64,000 bases of DNA from Nostoc sp. NIES-3756 (GTDB lineage: Bacteria > Cyanobacteriota > Cyanobacteriia > Cyanobacteriales > Nostocaceae), in assembly GCF_001548375.1 (NCBI RefSeq), contig NZ_AP017295.1, positions 2,576,501 through 2,640,500 of the forward strand, given 5' to 3'. The notes under the pieces are model-generated. The model worked only from the letters and a program-made list of their open reading frames with translations, ran no database searches and was not told the DNA's origin. This document shows positions 53,574 to 63,033 of this stretch, piece by piece. The translations under genes were made by a program, and so were the position numbers. Each line of letters opens with the position of its first letter. The first letter of the stretch is position 1.

Positions 53574-54074
53574 ATGAAAATAGCATTCGCTACAAGTGAC
53601 AGAGTTAATGTCAATGCTCACTTTGGCTGGGCGCAGGAAATTGATGTTTATGAAATTTCCGACGGTGGTTATGAATTTATCGAAACTCTCTGTTTTAATC
53701 AAGAAGTTTCTCAGCTTGCTGAAGATACAACAGAGGAAGAAAGTGGTTGCAAGCACGGTAAGAGTGATTGCAAAAAAGCGAAAAAAGAAGAAGCTGTAAA
53801 ATCAAAAGCTAAAGATACTGAAAGTAATGATAAAGTGGCTCAAAAGATAGCAGCTTTGTCTGACTGTAAAATTGTGTATGTAGCTTCAATTGGCGGTACT
53901 GCGGCGGCGAAGTTAATTAGAAAGGGTGTGATGCCAGTTAAACCCCGTTCGGATAAGGAAGATATTATCTATCTCTTGAATAGACTAGTACAAACTCTTA
54001 AAGGTAATCCTCCACCTTGGTTACGTAAGGCTCTACAACAAAGTCAGGAAAGTGTTATTGCAGAACCTGTGTGA
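53574..54074 (+). CDS. NifX-like dinitrogenase iron-molybdenum cofactor protein
   Basis: The 166-residue protein has the NifX/NafY-type Di-Nase-FeMo-co domain, with 'MKIAFATSDRVNVNAHFGWA' at the N-terminus and 'VYVASIGGTAAAKLIRKGVMPV' in the second half. Between them lies a Lys/Glu-rich insertion with two Cys ('SGCKHGKSDCKKAKKEE'). It ends 'GNPPPWLRKAL', common in cyanobacterial NifX. NifX binds and carries FeMo-co precursors. No other nif gene is present, so it is an isolated paralogue; a role outside nitrogenase assembly is possible. AAGGAAA precedes the ATG. Confidence 0.85.
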   Translation: MKIAFATSDRVNVNAHFGWAQEIDVYEISDGGYEFIETLCFNQEVSQLAEDTTEEESGCKHGKSDCKKAKKEEAVKSKAKDTESNDKVAQKIAALSDCKIVYVASIGGTAAAKLIRKGVMPVKPRSDKEDIIYLLNRLVQTLKGNPPPWLRKALQQSQESVIAEPV

Positions 54075-54250
54075 TAGGTTTTCTCTGTGCTGGATATTGA
54101 CTAGGAAGTGATAAAACGTAGGTGGTTTTGGCTTAACTTACCATCTACGCTTTCCTCTTGGTGAATCAGTTAAGGTTTGAAAAAAATATATTGTATTGAT
54201 GAGAGCAAAACTCTCTCTTGAGCAAAAAAATTACTAAAGGGATAACAGTT

Positions 54251-54463
54251 ATGCTCTTAACTTCATTTCTGACTCTGGGATTAGCTGTATTTTTTTTCGC
54301 TCTTAGCTTCAAAATTACTAATAAACCTTGGCAAGTGGTTTCTATCTTGGTGGGCTTCTTTTGGCTATGCTGTAGCCTGAAATTTTCATTTATTCCGTTT
54401 GAAGGGCTATTGCTAATTGCTTTGTTGATGACAAGAAAGTTACCAAGACAGTATTACCGTTAA
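54251..54463 (+). CDS. Small membrane protein, unknown
   Basis: The 70-residue frame from ATG 54251 has two or three hydrophobic stretches ('LTSFLTLGLAVFFFALSF', 'ILVGFFWLCCSLKFSF'). AAAGGGA lies upstream. A longer frame reaches TTG 54218 ('SKKITKGITV'). It is 177 bases after the NifX-like gene. I do not recognise it. Confidence 0.45.
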   Translation: MLLTSFLTLGLAVFFFALSFKITNKPWQVVSILVGFFWLCCSLKFSFIPFEGLLLIALLMTRKLPRQYYR

Positions 54464-54622
54464 TATATTTGTATTATTTTATATATTTTTGCTGGGGAGC
54501 GATGTCTACGACGGCTACGCCTAAGCTTTTATGGGTTCGCTCATTTTTAATTGGTACAAATGTACGATACTCGCCTGACCATAGATAAGGTCGAGTTGAT
54601 CAGATATTAGCTAGTACGATTG

Positions 54623-54660
54623 ATAACGATCGCCTAATCTTTGAGACAGGCGATCGTTAT
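54623..54660 (-). terminator. Long perfect stem-loop at the end of the desaturase-like gene
   Basis: ATAACGATCGCCT (54623-54635) and AGGCGATCGTTAT (54648-54660) form a perfect 13-bp stem with a 12-base loop. It lies 21 bases past the stop of the minus-strand gene and could stop both strands. A HIP1-related AACGATCG core is in the stem. Confidence 0.7.
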
Positions 54661-54681
54661 TGTATTGTAGGGTTAAGAATT

Positions 54682-55617
54682 TTACTTATACAAAAGAATG
54701 TTGTGGAGATACTCTGGTGTAAGGGTATTGTGCCATGTCCAGAGACGGCGCATGGTGTGAATTAAGGTGTAGACAAGGGTAGCTTTGTTGGTGAGAGTCC
54801 AACTATCCCAGTTCAGTGTACCCATCATGCGGCGTAGGGTACGGATGAGGTTGTTACGCTGATAGGTTTGAGAGCGGGTTTTGATGAGAGTGCTACCTAC
54901 TCGCATCAGTCCAGTGTCAGGGTAAGCCCAGACTCCAAACCCCCAAAATTTGGTCATGTGGTTGATTTCGTCTTTGGTGAGTTCTTCCAGAACTTCTTGG
55001 AGTGCGCCTGTTGTATGCGCCATCAGCCACAAATAAAGGCAGGTTGCACCGTATTCTGTAGCTACGCGGTGTAAGCCGTGGCGATATAAGTCTTCATGAG
55101 GATCATCTGTAGGTAGGTAGCCTCTGACAGTGCGGTGTTTAGGGGTAATTTTCTCACCCGTTAGTTGGGTGTAAATCTTGATTAATGCAGGTGTGTGTTG
55201 TCGTTCTTCTTTCTCCCACAAACCAATTTCTTGAAGTTCGCCATCTTCACCAACTGTTCCACCTACAAACCGCGCCATCTGGGGATGTAATTTCTCTAAA
55301 TACTGGCGGCTGGTTTGGGTGTAACCGCGAATGGGTGCTTCTGTGTCCATTGCACCTATTAAGATGGATAAAAATATTTCTGGTTCTATACCAATAATTT
55401 GATTGCGATTAATAGCTTGCCAGTCAATAGGTTTCCAAGGACGGGCTTGAGGATTTATAAATTGTATCAGTAAATCTTGCAAGCGTTCATGTAATTTTTC
55501 GACAGCAAGATAGTTATCTATCAGGGAATGAATACGACGCTGTGTTTGCCGATAGGTAGTCTGGGCGTAGCTTTGTGCTGTCGATGCTTCTGTCTGGGGG
55601 GTGGTGGTATGAAGCAT
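54682..55617 (-). CDS. Soluble acyl-ACP-desaturase-like diiron protein
   Basis: The 311-residue protein has the ferritin-like four-helix diiron pattern of plant-type stearoyl-ACP desaturases: Glu93 in 'DTEAPIRGY', Glu138-x-x-His141 in 'EERQH', Glu188 in 'ATEYGAT', Glu217-x-x-His220 in 'DEINHMTKFWGF'. Spacings between them (45, 50 and 29) are close to the plant enzyme (38, 53, 33). There is no signal peptide or membrane helix. Cyanobacteria normally desaturate lipids with membrane enzymes, so the substrate is uncertain. Length and ligand set argue for a real enzyme rather than ferritin. Confidence 0.72.
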   Translation of the reverse strand: MLHTTTPQTEASTAQSYAQTTYRQTQRRIHSLIDNYLAVEKLHERLQDLLIQFINPQARPWKPIDWQAINRNQIIGIEPEIFLSILIGAMDTEAPIRGYTQTSRQYLEKLHPQMARFVGGTVGEDGELQEIGLWEKEERQHTPALIKIYTQLTGEKITPKHRTVRGYLPTDDPHEDLYRHGLHRVATEYGATCLYLWLMAHTTGALQEVLEELTKDEINHMTKFWGFGVWAYPDTGLMRVGSTLIKTRSQTYQRNNLIRTLRRMMGTLNWDSWTLTNKATLVYTLIHTMRRLWTWHNTLTPEYLHNILLYK

Positions 55618-55972
55618 AATTTTTATACTCTGATTTCATACCTCCTACCCTAAGCGATCGCACTTTCGTTTGTCAGTCGGTTGCAGTCGGCAGTTTTGTC
55701 GGATGTTCTCGTCTATAAATTTACAGCACAAATCTAAATTTACTTTTCATAGGGCTTAAATAAAAGGCGAATAAGTATCAAATTTGATATGTAAAATACT
55801 ATTTTGAATGTAAATCCATAAGTCATCAAGAAAGTTATTACTAAAACTCTTATTTGGAAATTAGTGAAATATTTTCGTTTTTTTGATATTGTCGTGTAAC
55901 TGTCGTTAACGAAAATAAGTTACTGTGTGAGCCATTCATAATCAGATAAGCTAGCTTATTAAAAATCGATAT
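55618..55972. other. Intergenic region between divergent genes, 355 bases
   Basis: A HIP1 site is near 55653 and a GTCAGTCGGTTGCAGTCGGC direct repeat near 55672. The rest is AT-rich. It should contain two divergent promoters; no other feature is seen. Confidence 0.4.
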
Positions 55973-56953
55973 ATGCTAATCCTTTTAACATTTTCTCAAA
56001 ATCACCTTGAATTATTTTCTTGTAAAGATGTTGATACGGTTTTGAAGAGAATTGATAGTTCTCATAATATTTGGTTACGCTGTATTAACTTCCGCGATCG
56101 CACTGGAACTGCTAAAATTGTTAACTATTTTCAACTCAATCCATCTCGTACTGACATGATTTTTAATCGTTCGATTATAGGAATTGATGAAGACATTGAA
56201 GATTGTTTATTTGATGGTTATGAAATTTTAACTCACCAAATCAAAAATCAAGAGTTTCAAGTGGCTCGTGGCAGTATTGTATTGGGTAGCAATTTTATCA
56301 TTACTTTTGAAATAATAGAAATAAAAGTTTTAACTATATTAATCAATAATATTCAAAGGAGAATTATAGACATTCAAGAATGGGGAGTAGATTACATCCT
56401 ATATTTAATTTTTAAAGATATTCTCAATAATTACCATACTGTGTTTGATTATATCTCTAGACAACTAGATGATTTAGAAGATGAAGTTTTAGCTAGTTCT
56501 GGGGATGAAACAACTTATCATAAAATTGCCGCTATGAGACAATCTACTCGTTCTGGTCGGCGTAATTTTCAAAATATCAAGTCTCTTGTAGCTCGGATGA
56601 ATTATGAAGATTTTCAATGGATTAGTCAGCCAGTTAAGACGTTATTCAATCAAGAATTAGTTTATAAAGTTGACAACCTCTGGCAAGAATATCAAGCTTT
56701 AAGAGCTTGGATGTCAGAGTTAATGGAAATTCAACGTGATAACATTGCTAGTGAAACTAGTGAGCGCATTAATCGTTTAACTATCCTTTCAAGTATCTTT
56801 TTACCAATCACTTTTATTACTGGTTTTTATGGCATGAACTTTCAACATATGCCAGAACTAGAGCAGCCTTGGGGTTATCCGGCTGTGATTGTTGTCATCT
56901 TATTAATTGTGTTTGGTAGTATTGCGTTTGCTAAACAACAGCGTTGGTTATAG
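55973..56953 (+). CDS. CorA-type divalent metal transporter
   Basis: The 326-residue protein has a soluble N-terminal domain with a long helix (about 170-280) and two C-terminal transmembrane helices. The signature Gly-Met-Asn lies at the end of the first, in 'ITGFYGMNFQHMPEL'. The family forms pentameric Mg2+ or Co2+/Ni2+/Zn2+ channels in the inner membrane. Length and the GMN motif are normal. Confidence 0.92.
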   Translation: MLILLTFSQNHLELFSCKDVDTVLKRIDSSHNIWLRCINFRDRTGTAKIVNYFQLNPSRTDMIFNRSIIGIDEDIEDCLFDGYEILTHQIKNQEFQVARGSIVLGSNFIITFEIIEIKVLTILINNIQRRIIDIQEWGVDYILYLIFKDILNNYHTVFDYISRQLDDLEDEVLASSGDETTYHKIAAMRQSTRSGRRNFQNIKSLVARMNYEDFQWISQPVKTLFNQELVYKVDNLWQEYQALRAWMSELMEIQRDNIASETSERINRLTILSSIFLPITFITGFYGMNFQHMPELEQPWGYPAVIVVILLIVFGSIAFAKQQRWL

Positions 56954-57037
56954 CTATGAAGTCAGAAAAGTAGGGAAAAAAGTCGGATTTACAAAATCTT
57001 ATCTGAAAATTGGCACAGAGGAATTGTAGATTAATCT

Positions 57038-59464
57038 ATGGTTCTTAAATTTTACTACCCTCATCGTTACATCATGGACGCTGAAGCAGCATTAGCATGG
57101 TTAGATACCATAATTCCTGCTCAGACCGGGGAACGGTTGAGCGATTTGCAAAAAGTTATTCTTCAGCAGGTTTGGTTGGGTAGAAAATACTTGGATATCG
57201 CCCATGCTTACGGTTGTACGGAAGGACACGCTAAGGATGTCGGGTCACAGTTATGGAAGTTGCTGTCTCAGGTACTGCGGGAGAAGATTACTAAAAATAA
57301 TTGTCGCACCACTTTAGAACGGGTTGTTAGAAAAACTACGGCTATATCAGGTCTGATTGATTACCCAAAATTGTCCCAATTTTCCACTACCAAGTCAGAG
57401 GATAGCAATTTTTTGGGCAGAGAGGATGCGATCGCACACCTAAATACCTTGTTAAATCAAGGGTCGAAGGTGATTGTTATTCAAGGTGAGGGGGGTTTAG
57501 GTAAAACTACTCTGGCGCAGCAATATCTTCATCAAGGTTTTGAGTTAGTTTTAGAACTGTTGATGGCTAAGGAAACCCAGAACATCACCTCGGTGGAACG
57601 GGTGGTAGAGGAATGGTTGAAACAAGACTTTGGTGAAGAACCAGGGGTAGAGTTTGGGGTGACGTTGGGAAGGCTCAAGCGTCAACTACATAATCGGCGA
57701 ATTGGGGTATTAATTGACAATCTCGAACCAGCTTTAGACCAGCAAGGAAAATTGATTCCTCCCCACCGCAGTTATGTAGAACTGTTGCGGGTTTTAGCTG
57801 ATGCGAGAGTGCAATCTGTAACGCTAATTACCAGCCGCGATCGCTTGTGTGAACCTGGGTTAAATGTACATCATTATCGGCTTCCAGGTTTGGATCAAAA
57901 CACATGGCTGAGGTATTTTAGCGATCGCGGGGTAACTATCAATCTATCTGCATTGCAACAAATACATCGTACCTACGGCGGTAATGCCAAGGCAATGGGT
58001 ATTCTCTGCGGTGCGATGCAAGAGGACTTTGGCGGTAATATGTTGTTATATTGGCAAGAAAATCATGCTGATCCTTTAGCCGCAACGGATTTAAAAAATT
58101 TAGCAGTCAGTCAAATTAATCGATTGCAAACCCTTGACCCGCAAGCTTATCGCCTGCTGTGTCGTTTGGGTTGCTATCGTTACCAAGATATACCTACTAT
58201 CCCCTCGTCTGCGCTGCTTTGTTTATTGTGGGATGTTCCACCTGCTGAACATCGTCAAGTTATCGCTTCCCTGAGAAACCGCTCTTTGGTAGAGTGCGAT
58301 CAAGGTGAATATTGGCTACATCCTGTCATTCGTGCTGAGGCGATCGCTCGTTTACGCGATAGTGATGAGTGGAAAATTACTAACCACAAAGCAGCAGAGT
58401 TTTGGACGACTAGTGTTCCTAAAATTGCCACATTTAAAGATGCTCTGCAAGCTTTAGAAGCATATTACCACTATATAGAAATTAAAGAATTTGAGTTAGC
58501 AGGTAAAGTTATTCTCAAAAGTCGGCATAATCAATGGCAACAGTTTTTACCCCTTGGGAGTACCTTGTATCGTATGGGGTTAATTCAGCCAATATTAACT
58601 GCCATTAATCAAGTTGTTAATAATATTGTGCAAGAGCAAAATATCATCGAATTATATAATATTTTGGGTGATTTGTATTGGATAACTGGAGATATTACTC
58701 AGGCGATCGCTTGCCAAGAAAAGACTATTACTCAGGCAACCCAGGCACTCAAGTCACTTGTACCTCAGCCAGAGAATAAACATAAGGTTTACTATCTGCG
58801 AATGTTAGAGGTAGACTCACTTTTAAGTATTGGTTTGTACAAAATAGATTTGTGGGAATTAGAAGCAGCTACAAAGTTATTTCAAGAAGTAATTTATCTT
58901 GCTCAAAATACAGACCATCATCGCTGGGCAGAAAAAGCTTCTGTATGTTTAGCTTTAACTAATTCATATTTAGGTTTCTGTGACGCTTCCTATGCGTTGG
59001 CAGATGTATCATATCAAAATATTCAAAATGAGAAACTGGTCAAAAGTGGCAGCTTTGCTTATTTCATTCAAATATTAGGACAAACTTATGTCAACTTGGG
59101 AGATTTCACTAAGGCAAAGCAAATGTTTCATCAAGCTTTGACCTTTGCTGAAGAAAGTCATTATATGCAGGTTAAAGCTAAAACCTTGAATGGTTTAGCA
59201 GAAATTCAGCGTCAACAAGCAGATTATCAATTAGCTCTAGCTCATCATACACAGACAATAGAGTTATTAGATAAAATAGGCGCTAAATGTGACTTAGCAG
59301 AAGCTTATTTCCAGTTAGGATTGACTTATGAAAAATTTGGAAATAGTCATGAAAGTCAAAGATATTTCCAGCAAGCAATTCATTTATTTACAGAAATAAA
59401 TGCTCCAAGGCAAGTTATCAAAATATCCATAGCTATTGACAGACTGAGGAGAAATTCAAATTAA
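57038..59464 (+). CDS. STAND NTPase with HTH-like head and TPR tail
   Basis: This 808-residue protein has an N-terminal winged-HTH-like domain (about 13-95, 'SDLQKVILQQVWLGRKYLDIAHAYGC'-type pattern) of the kind found in cyanobacterial vWA/MoxR-associated STAND proteins. An NB-ARC NTPase follows, with Walker A 'GEGGLGKTTLA' (about 150-160) and Walker B 'IGVLIDNLE'. The C-terminal half (about 480-800) has TPR repeats, e.g. 'GDFTKAKQMFHQALTFAEES'. Such proteins are thought to act in signalling or defence. The ATG at 57038 is used; ATG 57074 ('MDAEAALAW') fits the domain better. Confidence 0.85.
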   Translation: MVLKFYYPHRYIMDAEAALAWLDTIIPAQTGERLSDLQKVILQQVWLGRKYLDIAHAYGCTEGHAKDVGSQLWKLLSQVLREKITKNNCRTTLERVVRKTTAISGLIDYPKLSQFSTTKSEDSNFLGREDAIAHLNTLLNQGSKVIVIQGEGGLGKTTLAQQYLHQGFELVLELLMAKETQNITSVERVVEEWLKQDFGEEPGVEFGVTLGRLKRQLHNRRIGVLIDNLEPALDQQGKLIPPHRSYVELLRVLADARVQSVTLITSRDRLCEPGLNVHHYRLPGLDQNTWLRYFSDRGVTINLSALQQIHRTYGGNAKAMGILCGAMQEDFGGNMLLYWQENHADPLAATDLKNLAVSQINRLQTLDPQAYRLLCRLGCYRYQDIPTIPSSALLCLLWDVPPAEHRQVIASLRNRSLVECDQGEYWLHPVIRAEAIARLRDSDEWKITNHKAAEFWTTSVPKIATFKDALQALEAYYHYIEIKEFELAGKVILKSRHNQWQQFLPLGSTLYRMGLIQPILTAINQVVNNIVQEQNIIELYNILGDLYWITGDITQAIACQEKTITQATQALKSLVPQPENKHKVYYLRMLEVDSLLSIGLYKIDLWELEAATKLFQEVIYLAQNTDHHRWAEKASVCLALTNSYLGFCDASYALADVSYQNIQNEKLVKSGSFAYFIQILGQTYVNLGDFTKAKQMFHQALTFAEESHYMQVKAKTLNGLAEIQRQQADYQLALAHHTQTIELLDKIGAKCDLAEAYFQLGLTYEKFGNSHESQRYFQQAIHLFTEINAPRQVIKISIAIDRLRRNSN

Positions 59465-59720
59465 TAACAAAATTGACTAAACTTTAAGATTCATTTAATT
59501 ACCCAGTCTAAAGGTTTAGGAAAATTGTAAGCTGAATTGTTAATTAAAAACTAGGTTTGAGTAATAAGCACGTATTATTCAATAAACTAAGGACTAGCAA
59601 CGAGAGTTTCTAATTGTAAATATTTTTTGAGCTTAAGCATTTTCAGATATTGACTGGTAATCCTAAAGCTCAAAAGATTTACCTGCCTCAATAAGTTCAA
59701 ATATTAAAGTAGAGTGCTAC

Positions 59721-60683
59721 ATGAGCGAAGTAACGGTTAAAGAGATTGAATCAAACTCATTTCCCAAAGGAGATTATGTTTCCCCAGGATTTTTTACTGT
59801 ACAGCCAGATTCATGTTTTCCGAATATGATTTTAGGAAATAGATATGATTCTTCTTGGCTTTACCTGCGGCGAAACATTCCTCATAATTTGTATGTAGAT
59901 AAACGACTATCTTATGTTGGGTTTGTCAGCCGAGATGAAGCTCATATTCTCTACAACACAGCTTTAAAATTTTCAGGTCAAAAAGCTCTAGAAATAGGTT
60001 GTTGGATGGGTTGGTCTGCTTGTCATTTAGCTTTAGGAGGGGTAGAACTAGATGTTATCGACCCTATGTTATCTGAACCATTATTTAATGAAAGTGTCAC
60101 CGATTCATTGAAGCGTGCAGGAGTAAAAGATTCAGTGAATCTTATCCCTGGATATAGCCCCCGAAAAGTAGAAGAGATAGCTAATAAATTACAACGCAAA
60201 TGGTCGTTGATATTTATAGATGGTCATCACGAAGCACCAGCACCACTCAATGATACGATTATTTGCGAACAACTCGCAGAAGATGATGCGCTAATTTTAT
60301 TTCATGATTTAAGTTCCCCTGATGTCGGTCAAGGATTGGACTATTTAAGAGCTAAAGGTTGGCAGACAATGGTTTATCAAACTATGCAAATTATGGGTGT
60401 GGCATGGCGAGGAGATGTTGAGCCTGTCATACATCAACCAGATACTAATATTGACTGGCACTTGCCTCCACACTTACAATCTTATACTGTAAGTGGTACA
60501 GTTCAACCTGTAAAAACAGATAAATTTGCAGCAATTCTCAAAGCAGTTCAACCATATACTTTATTCAGTGAAGCACAATTATTTTCAATATACAGCCAGG
60601 CGCAACAAGTATATGATTATATTTTTTGGCTACCAAAAATCCTAAAACAAAATTTCTCCACTAAGAAAAGTTTTCATAGTTAA
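59721..60683 (+). CDS. Class I SAM-dependent methyltransferase
   Basis: The 320-residue protein has the SAM motif 'ALEIGCWMGWSACHLALGG' (about 91-109), 'LDVIDP', then 'WSLIFIDGHHEAPAPLND' where an acidic/His pair follows, as in Methyltransf_24-type enzymes acting on sugars or small molecules. The C-terminal 90 residues are extra. The substrate is unknown. It is a single gene, 256 bases after the STAND gene. Confidence 0.7.
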   Translation: MSEVTVKEIESNSFPKGDYVSPGFFTVQPDSCFPNMILGNRYDSSWLYLRRNIPHNLYVDKRLSYVGFVSRDEAHILYNTALKFSGQKALEIGCWMGWSACHLALGGVELDVIDPMLSEPLFNESVTDSLKRAGVKDSVNLIPGYSPRKVEEIANKLQRKWSLIFIDGHHEAPAPLNDTIICEQLAEDDALILFHDLSSPDVGQGLDYLRAKGWQTMVYQTMQIMGVAWRGDVEPVIHQPDTNIDWHLPPHLQSYTVSGTVQPVKTDKFAAILKAVQPYTLFSEAQLFSIYSQAQQVYDYIFWLPKILKQNFSTKKSFHS

Positions 60684-60757
60684 ATAACGTCATTATTGAT
60701 TATGCTTAACTTGTTGTGTTAGCCCGTTAATCAACTCATTTAAAACATCATTTCCGT

Positions 60758-60788
60758 CCTTGAGGTTTCCTTACAGTATTCCTCAAGG
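60758..60788 (+). terminator. Stem-loop after the methyltransferase gene
   Basis: CCTTGAGG (60758-60765) and CCTCAAGG (60781-60788) form a perfect 8-bp stem with a 15-base loop, followed by AATTTTAATT. It is 74 bases past the stop codon. Confidence 0.55.
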
Positions 60789-60915
60789 AATTTTAATTCT
60801 GTGTTGCGAAGTTATATCTAAAATGTTGCATTAGTTAACCACAGAGGCACAGAGGTTAGAGAAGAAACTTATTGCACTATTTTAGCCTTGCCACGCTAGT
60901 AGTAACCCTAGAGTT

Positions 60916-61162
60916 ATGAGCTTTATAATTTCCGATGAGATTTTAGCGACAACCCGCATGAGAGAAAGCGAACTGAAGCAAGAAATTGCAGTCATGCTGT
61001 TTCCAGTAAGAAAAACTTACCCTTGCTCAAGCCAGTCGTTTGGCTGGTACAAACTGCGTTTCCTTTCAGCATCTATTCGCCAGCTATCAAATTCCCGTTC
61101 ACTATGGTGTCGATGATTTTGAATAAGACATCAAAAATTTGTAGGAGATGGGTAAGTTGTGA
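60916..61162 (+). pseudogene. Broken UPF0175-family gene (antitoxin-like)
   Basis: The start 'MSFIISDEILATTRM' and 'LKQEIAVMLF' match UPF0175. A small indel near 61008 then shifts the frame; the shifted frame continues 'KLTLAQASRLAGTN', 'FQHLFASYQIPVHYGVDDFE', an in-frame TAA, 'DIKNL', a TAG and 'EMGKL', matching the rest of the family. Two stops and one frameshift mean it is dead. UPF0175 genes are often followed by a PIN-like DUF3368 toxin; the next bases ('IIVIPRPLIILLII' in one frame) may be its relic. Confidence 0.85.
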
Positions 61163-61207
61163 TTATTATATAGTTATACCTCGCCCCTTAATAATTTTGC
61201 TGATTAT

Positions 61208-62761
61208 CTAATTTTTATATCCTGTGTTACAGTATGGATGCGTTAACTGCCCATTATCTACAGTTGCTAACCCACCATCTTGTTTACGTTGTATATGATC
61301 AAATGAAATTGAATTTCTGTGTATAAGACCACCGCAAATCTGACATCTATTTGCATTTTTTAATGTATTGGTTATATAAATTTCACTCTTTTTATTTGTA
61401 TCAAAATCTGTTTCTAAGGATTTTACAATTTGAGTTATTTTACGGATGTTTAAATATTTAAAATCATTACTTAAAGTAATATCATGTATGGTATCATCTA
61501 TTGTTTTTCCATTTTTTAAACCTTTTATAACTTCTTGATAAAAAATTGATATATATTTGTAGCTCTTCTGTATAGACCTATATTTCACATAAATATCTTG
61601 TATTAAATAGTCATTATCAAGAATAAACTTCTCAAACTTCTCCCTAAACTCAATGAATATATCTATCTTTTTTCGCTTATCTAGTTCCATAACAAAATCT
61701 ACAATTGCTAAAAAGTACACAGTTCTATATCTCCCCTCCTTTGAGTAAAAATATACAATAGGATGTAAGCCTAAAGAGGAAGGATGATTGCCATTTAATC
61801 TATATGCTATTTTTCTAATATTTTTTAAAATTTTTATTGTCTCTTCTCCAGAGGTATCATCATCAAGCCCTTTATTATTGAAATCTATTCCATTAACGAT
61901 ATTCACAAAATCTAATATGAGTGGTAATGTTTGAGAGGAATAAAGTTTTCCTCCCATTGGTATATCTAATGTTTTTATGGGATTCTGTAATTTAGGCTCA
62001 AAAAGGATCTCATTAATTTCTTTTGCTATTACTTGTATTTGGTTCTGTATTTCATCTGGAAAAGAAGACCAGTATTTATGACCTTTACCGCTTCTTATAA
62101 TTGCACGTGCAGCAATGCTATTAGGTTTTCTTCGAGATTCTAGAAGTTTCAGTTCAGTTTTATCAATAGGTGCTGCTTGTTGATTAATTTTAAAGAATGA
62201 ACTTTCTGCCTTACTTGCATCTCCTTCAACCCATTGAAGCTGAATTGCTAACGCTGCTAAATTTTTAGCATATTTGACAACTTGCGGTTTAACTTTATCA
62301 GGATGTGTGAGAGCTAATCTAAAATCTTGGTATGAACCGATCGTCTTATTAACTAATTTTCGTGTTTCATCAGCAATTTTTAACTGTTCATCAGGAATTA
62401 CTCCATCATAGAAAAATTTTGAAATTGTACCATCCCCATAATCATCGTTGACCCAAGCAGATAAAGAACTTAATCTATGGCTACCATCAATTACAAACAA
62501 GTAACCACCTGTACTGCGCCACAAAATAATTGCTGGGATTAAATCACCTTCAATAAAACTTTTTATAAATTCGCAAATTCTAAACTTATCCCATTCATTA
62601 GTTTCTCTTTGAAAATCGGGTTTTCGGATATTATTAAAGAAAAATGAATCTAATTTAATATCTTCAATAGAAATTGTTTCTTTTTTCTTACCTGGATTTA
62701 TATTTTCCTCTACTTCAAAATCTTCTCGTGGAATTAAAGCATCTAAATTCACTTTAGCCAT
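61208..62761 (-). CDS. DGQHR/DUF262-like protein with C-terminal HNH nuclease
   Basis: The 517-residue protein has an N-terminal DUF262/ParB-like domain with 'RKPDFQRETNEWD' and 'LFVIDGSHRLSSLSAW', the DGQHR-type motif (DGSHR). A C-terminal HNH module follows: 'CQICGGLIHRNSISFDHIQRKQDGG' and 'LTHPYCNTG' (pattern). The middle 250 residues are helical and unassigned. Similar fusions occur in GmrSD-type type IV restriction and DNA-sulfur-linked systems, so phage defence is likely but inferred. It is much more AT-rich than its neighbours, suggesting transfer. No methylase or partner gene is present. Confidence 0.8.
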   Translation of the reverse strand: MAKVNLDALIPREDFEVEENINPGKKKETISIEDIKLDSFFFNNIRKPDFQRETNEWDKFRICEFIKSFIEGDLIPAIILWRSTGGYLFVIDGSHRLSSLSAWVNDDYGDGTISKFFYDGVIPDEQLKIADETRKLVNKTIGSYQDFRLALTHPDKVKPQVVKYAKNLAALAIQLQWVEGDASKAESSFFKINQQAAPIDKTELKLLESRRKPNSIAARAIIRSGKGHKYWSSFPDEIQNQIQVIAKEINEILFEPKLQNPIKTLDIPMGGKLYSSQTLPLILDFVNIVNGIDFNNKGLDDDTSGEETIKILKNIRKIAYRLNGNHPSSLGLHPIVYFYSKEGRYRTVYFLAIVDFVMELDKRKKIDIFIEFREKFEKFILDNDYLIQDIYVKYRSIQKSYKYISIFYQEVIKGLKNGKTIDDTIHDITLSNDFKYLNIRKITQIVKSLETDFDTNKKSEIYITNTLKNANRCQICGGLIHRNSISFDHIQRKQDGGLATVDNGQLTHPYCNTGYKN

Positions 62762-63033
62762 GATTGTTTTATATGTATTTGTACCATACAGTATCTTAGT
62801 ATCAAGTATAATTCAATCCAATTAGATTCAATCAAAATTGATTATTATAACCAAAATTTTAACTTCTTAAGTATAGTTTAATACTAAGACTAATATTTTA
62901 GATATTTTTCTAGTGAAGAATCGTATTTTAAATTGAATATCAAACTGAGCATAGACTGAACACAAAACTGAGCATATCTGCCAAGTGAACGCGCCTACGC
63001 TAGAGACATAGAAAAAAGCGTGAGGTTAATAAT

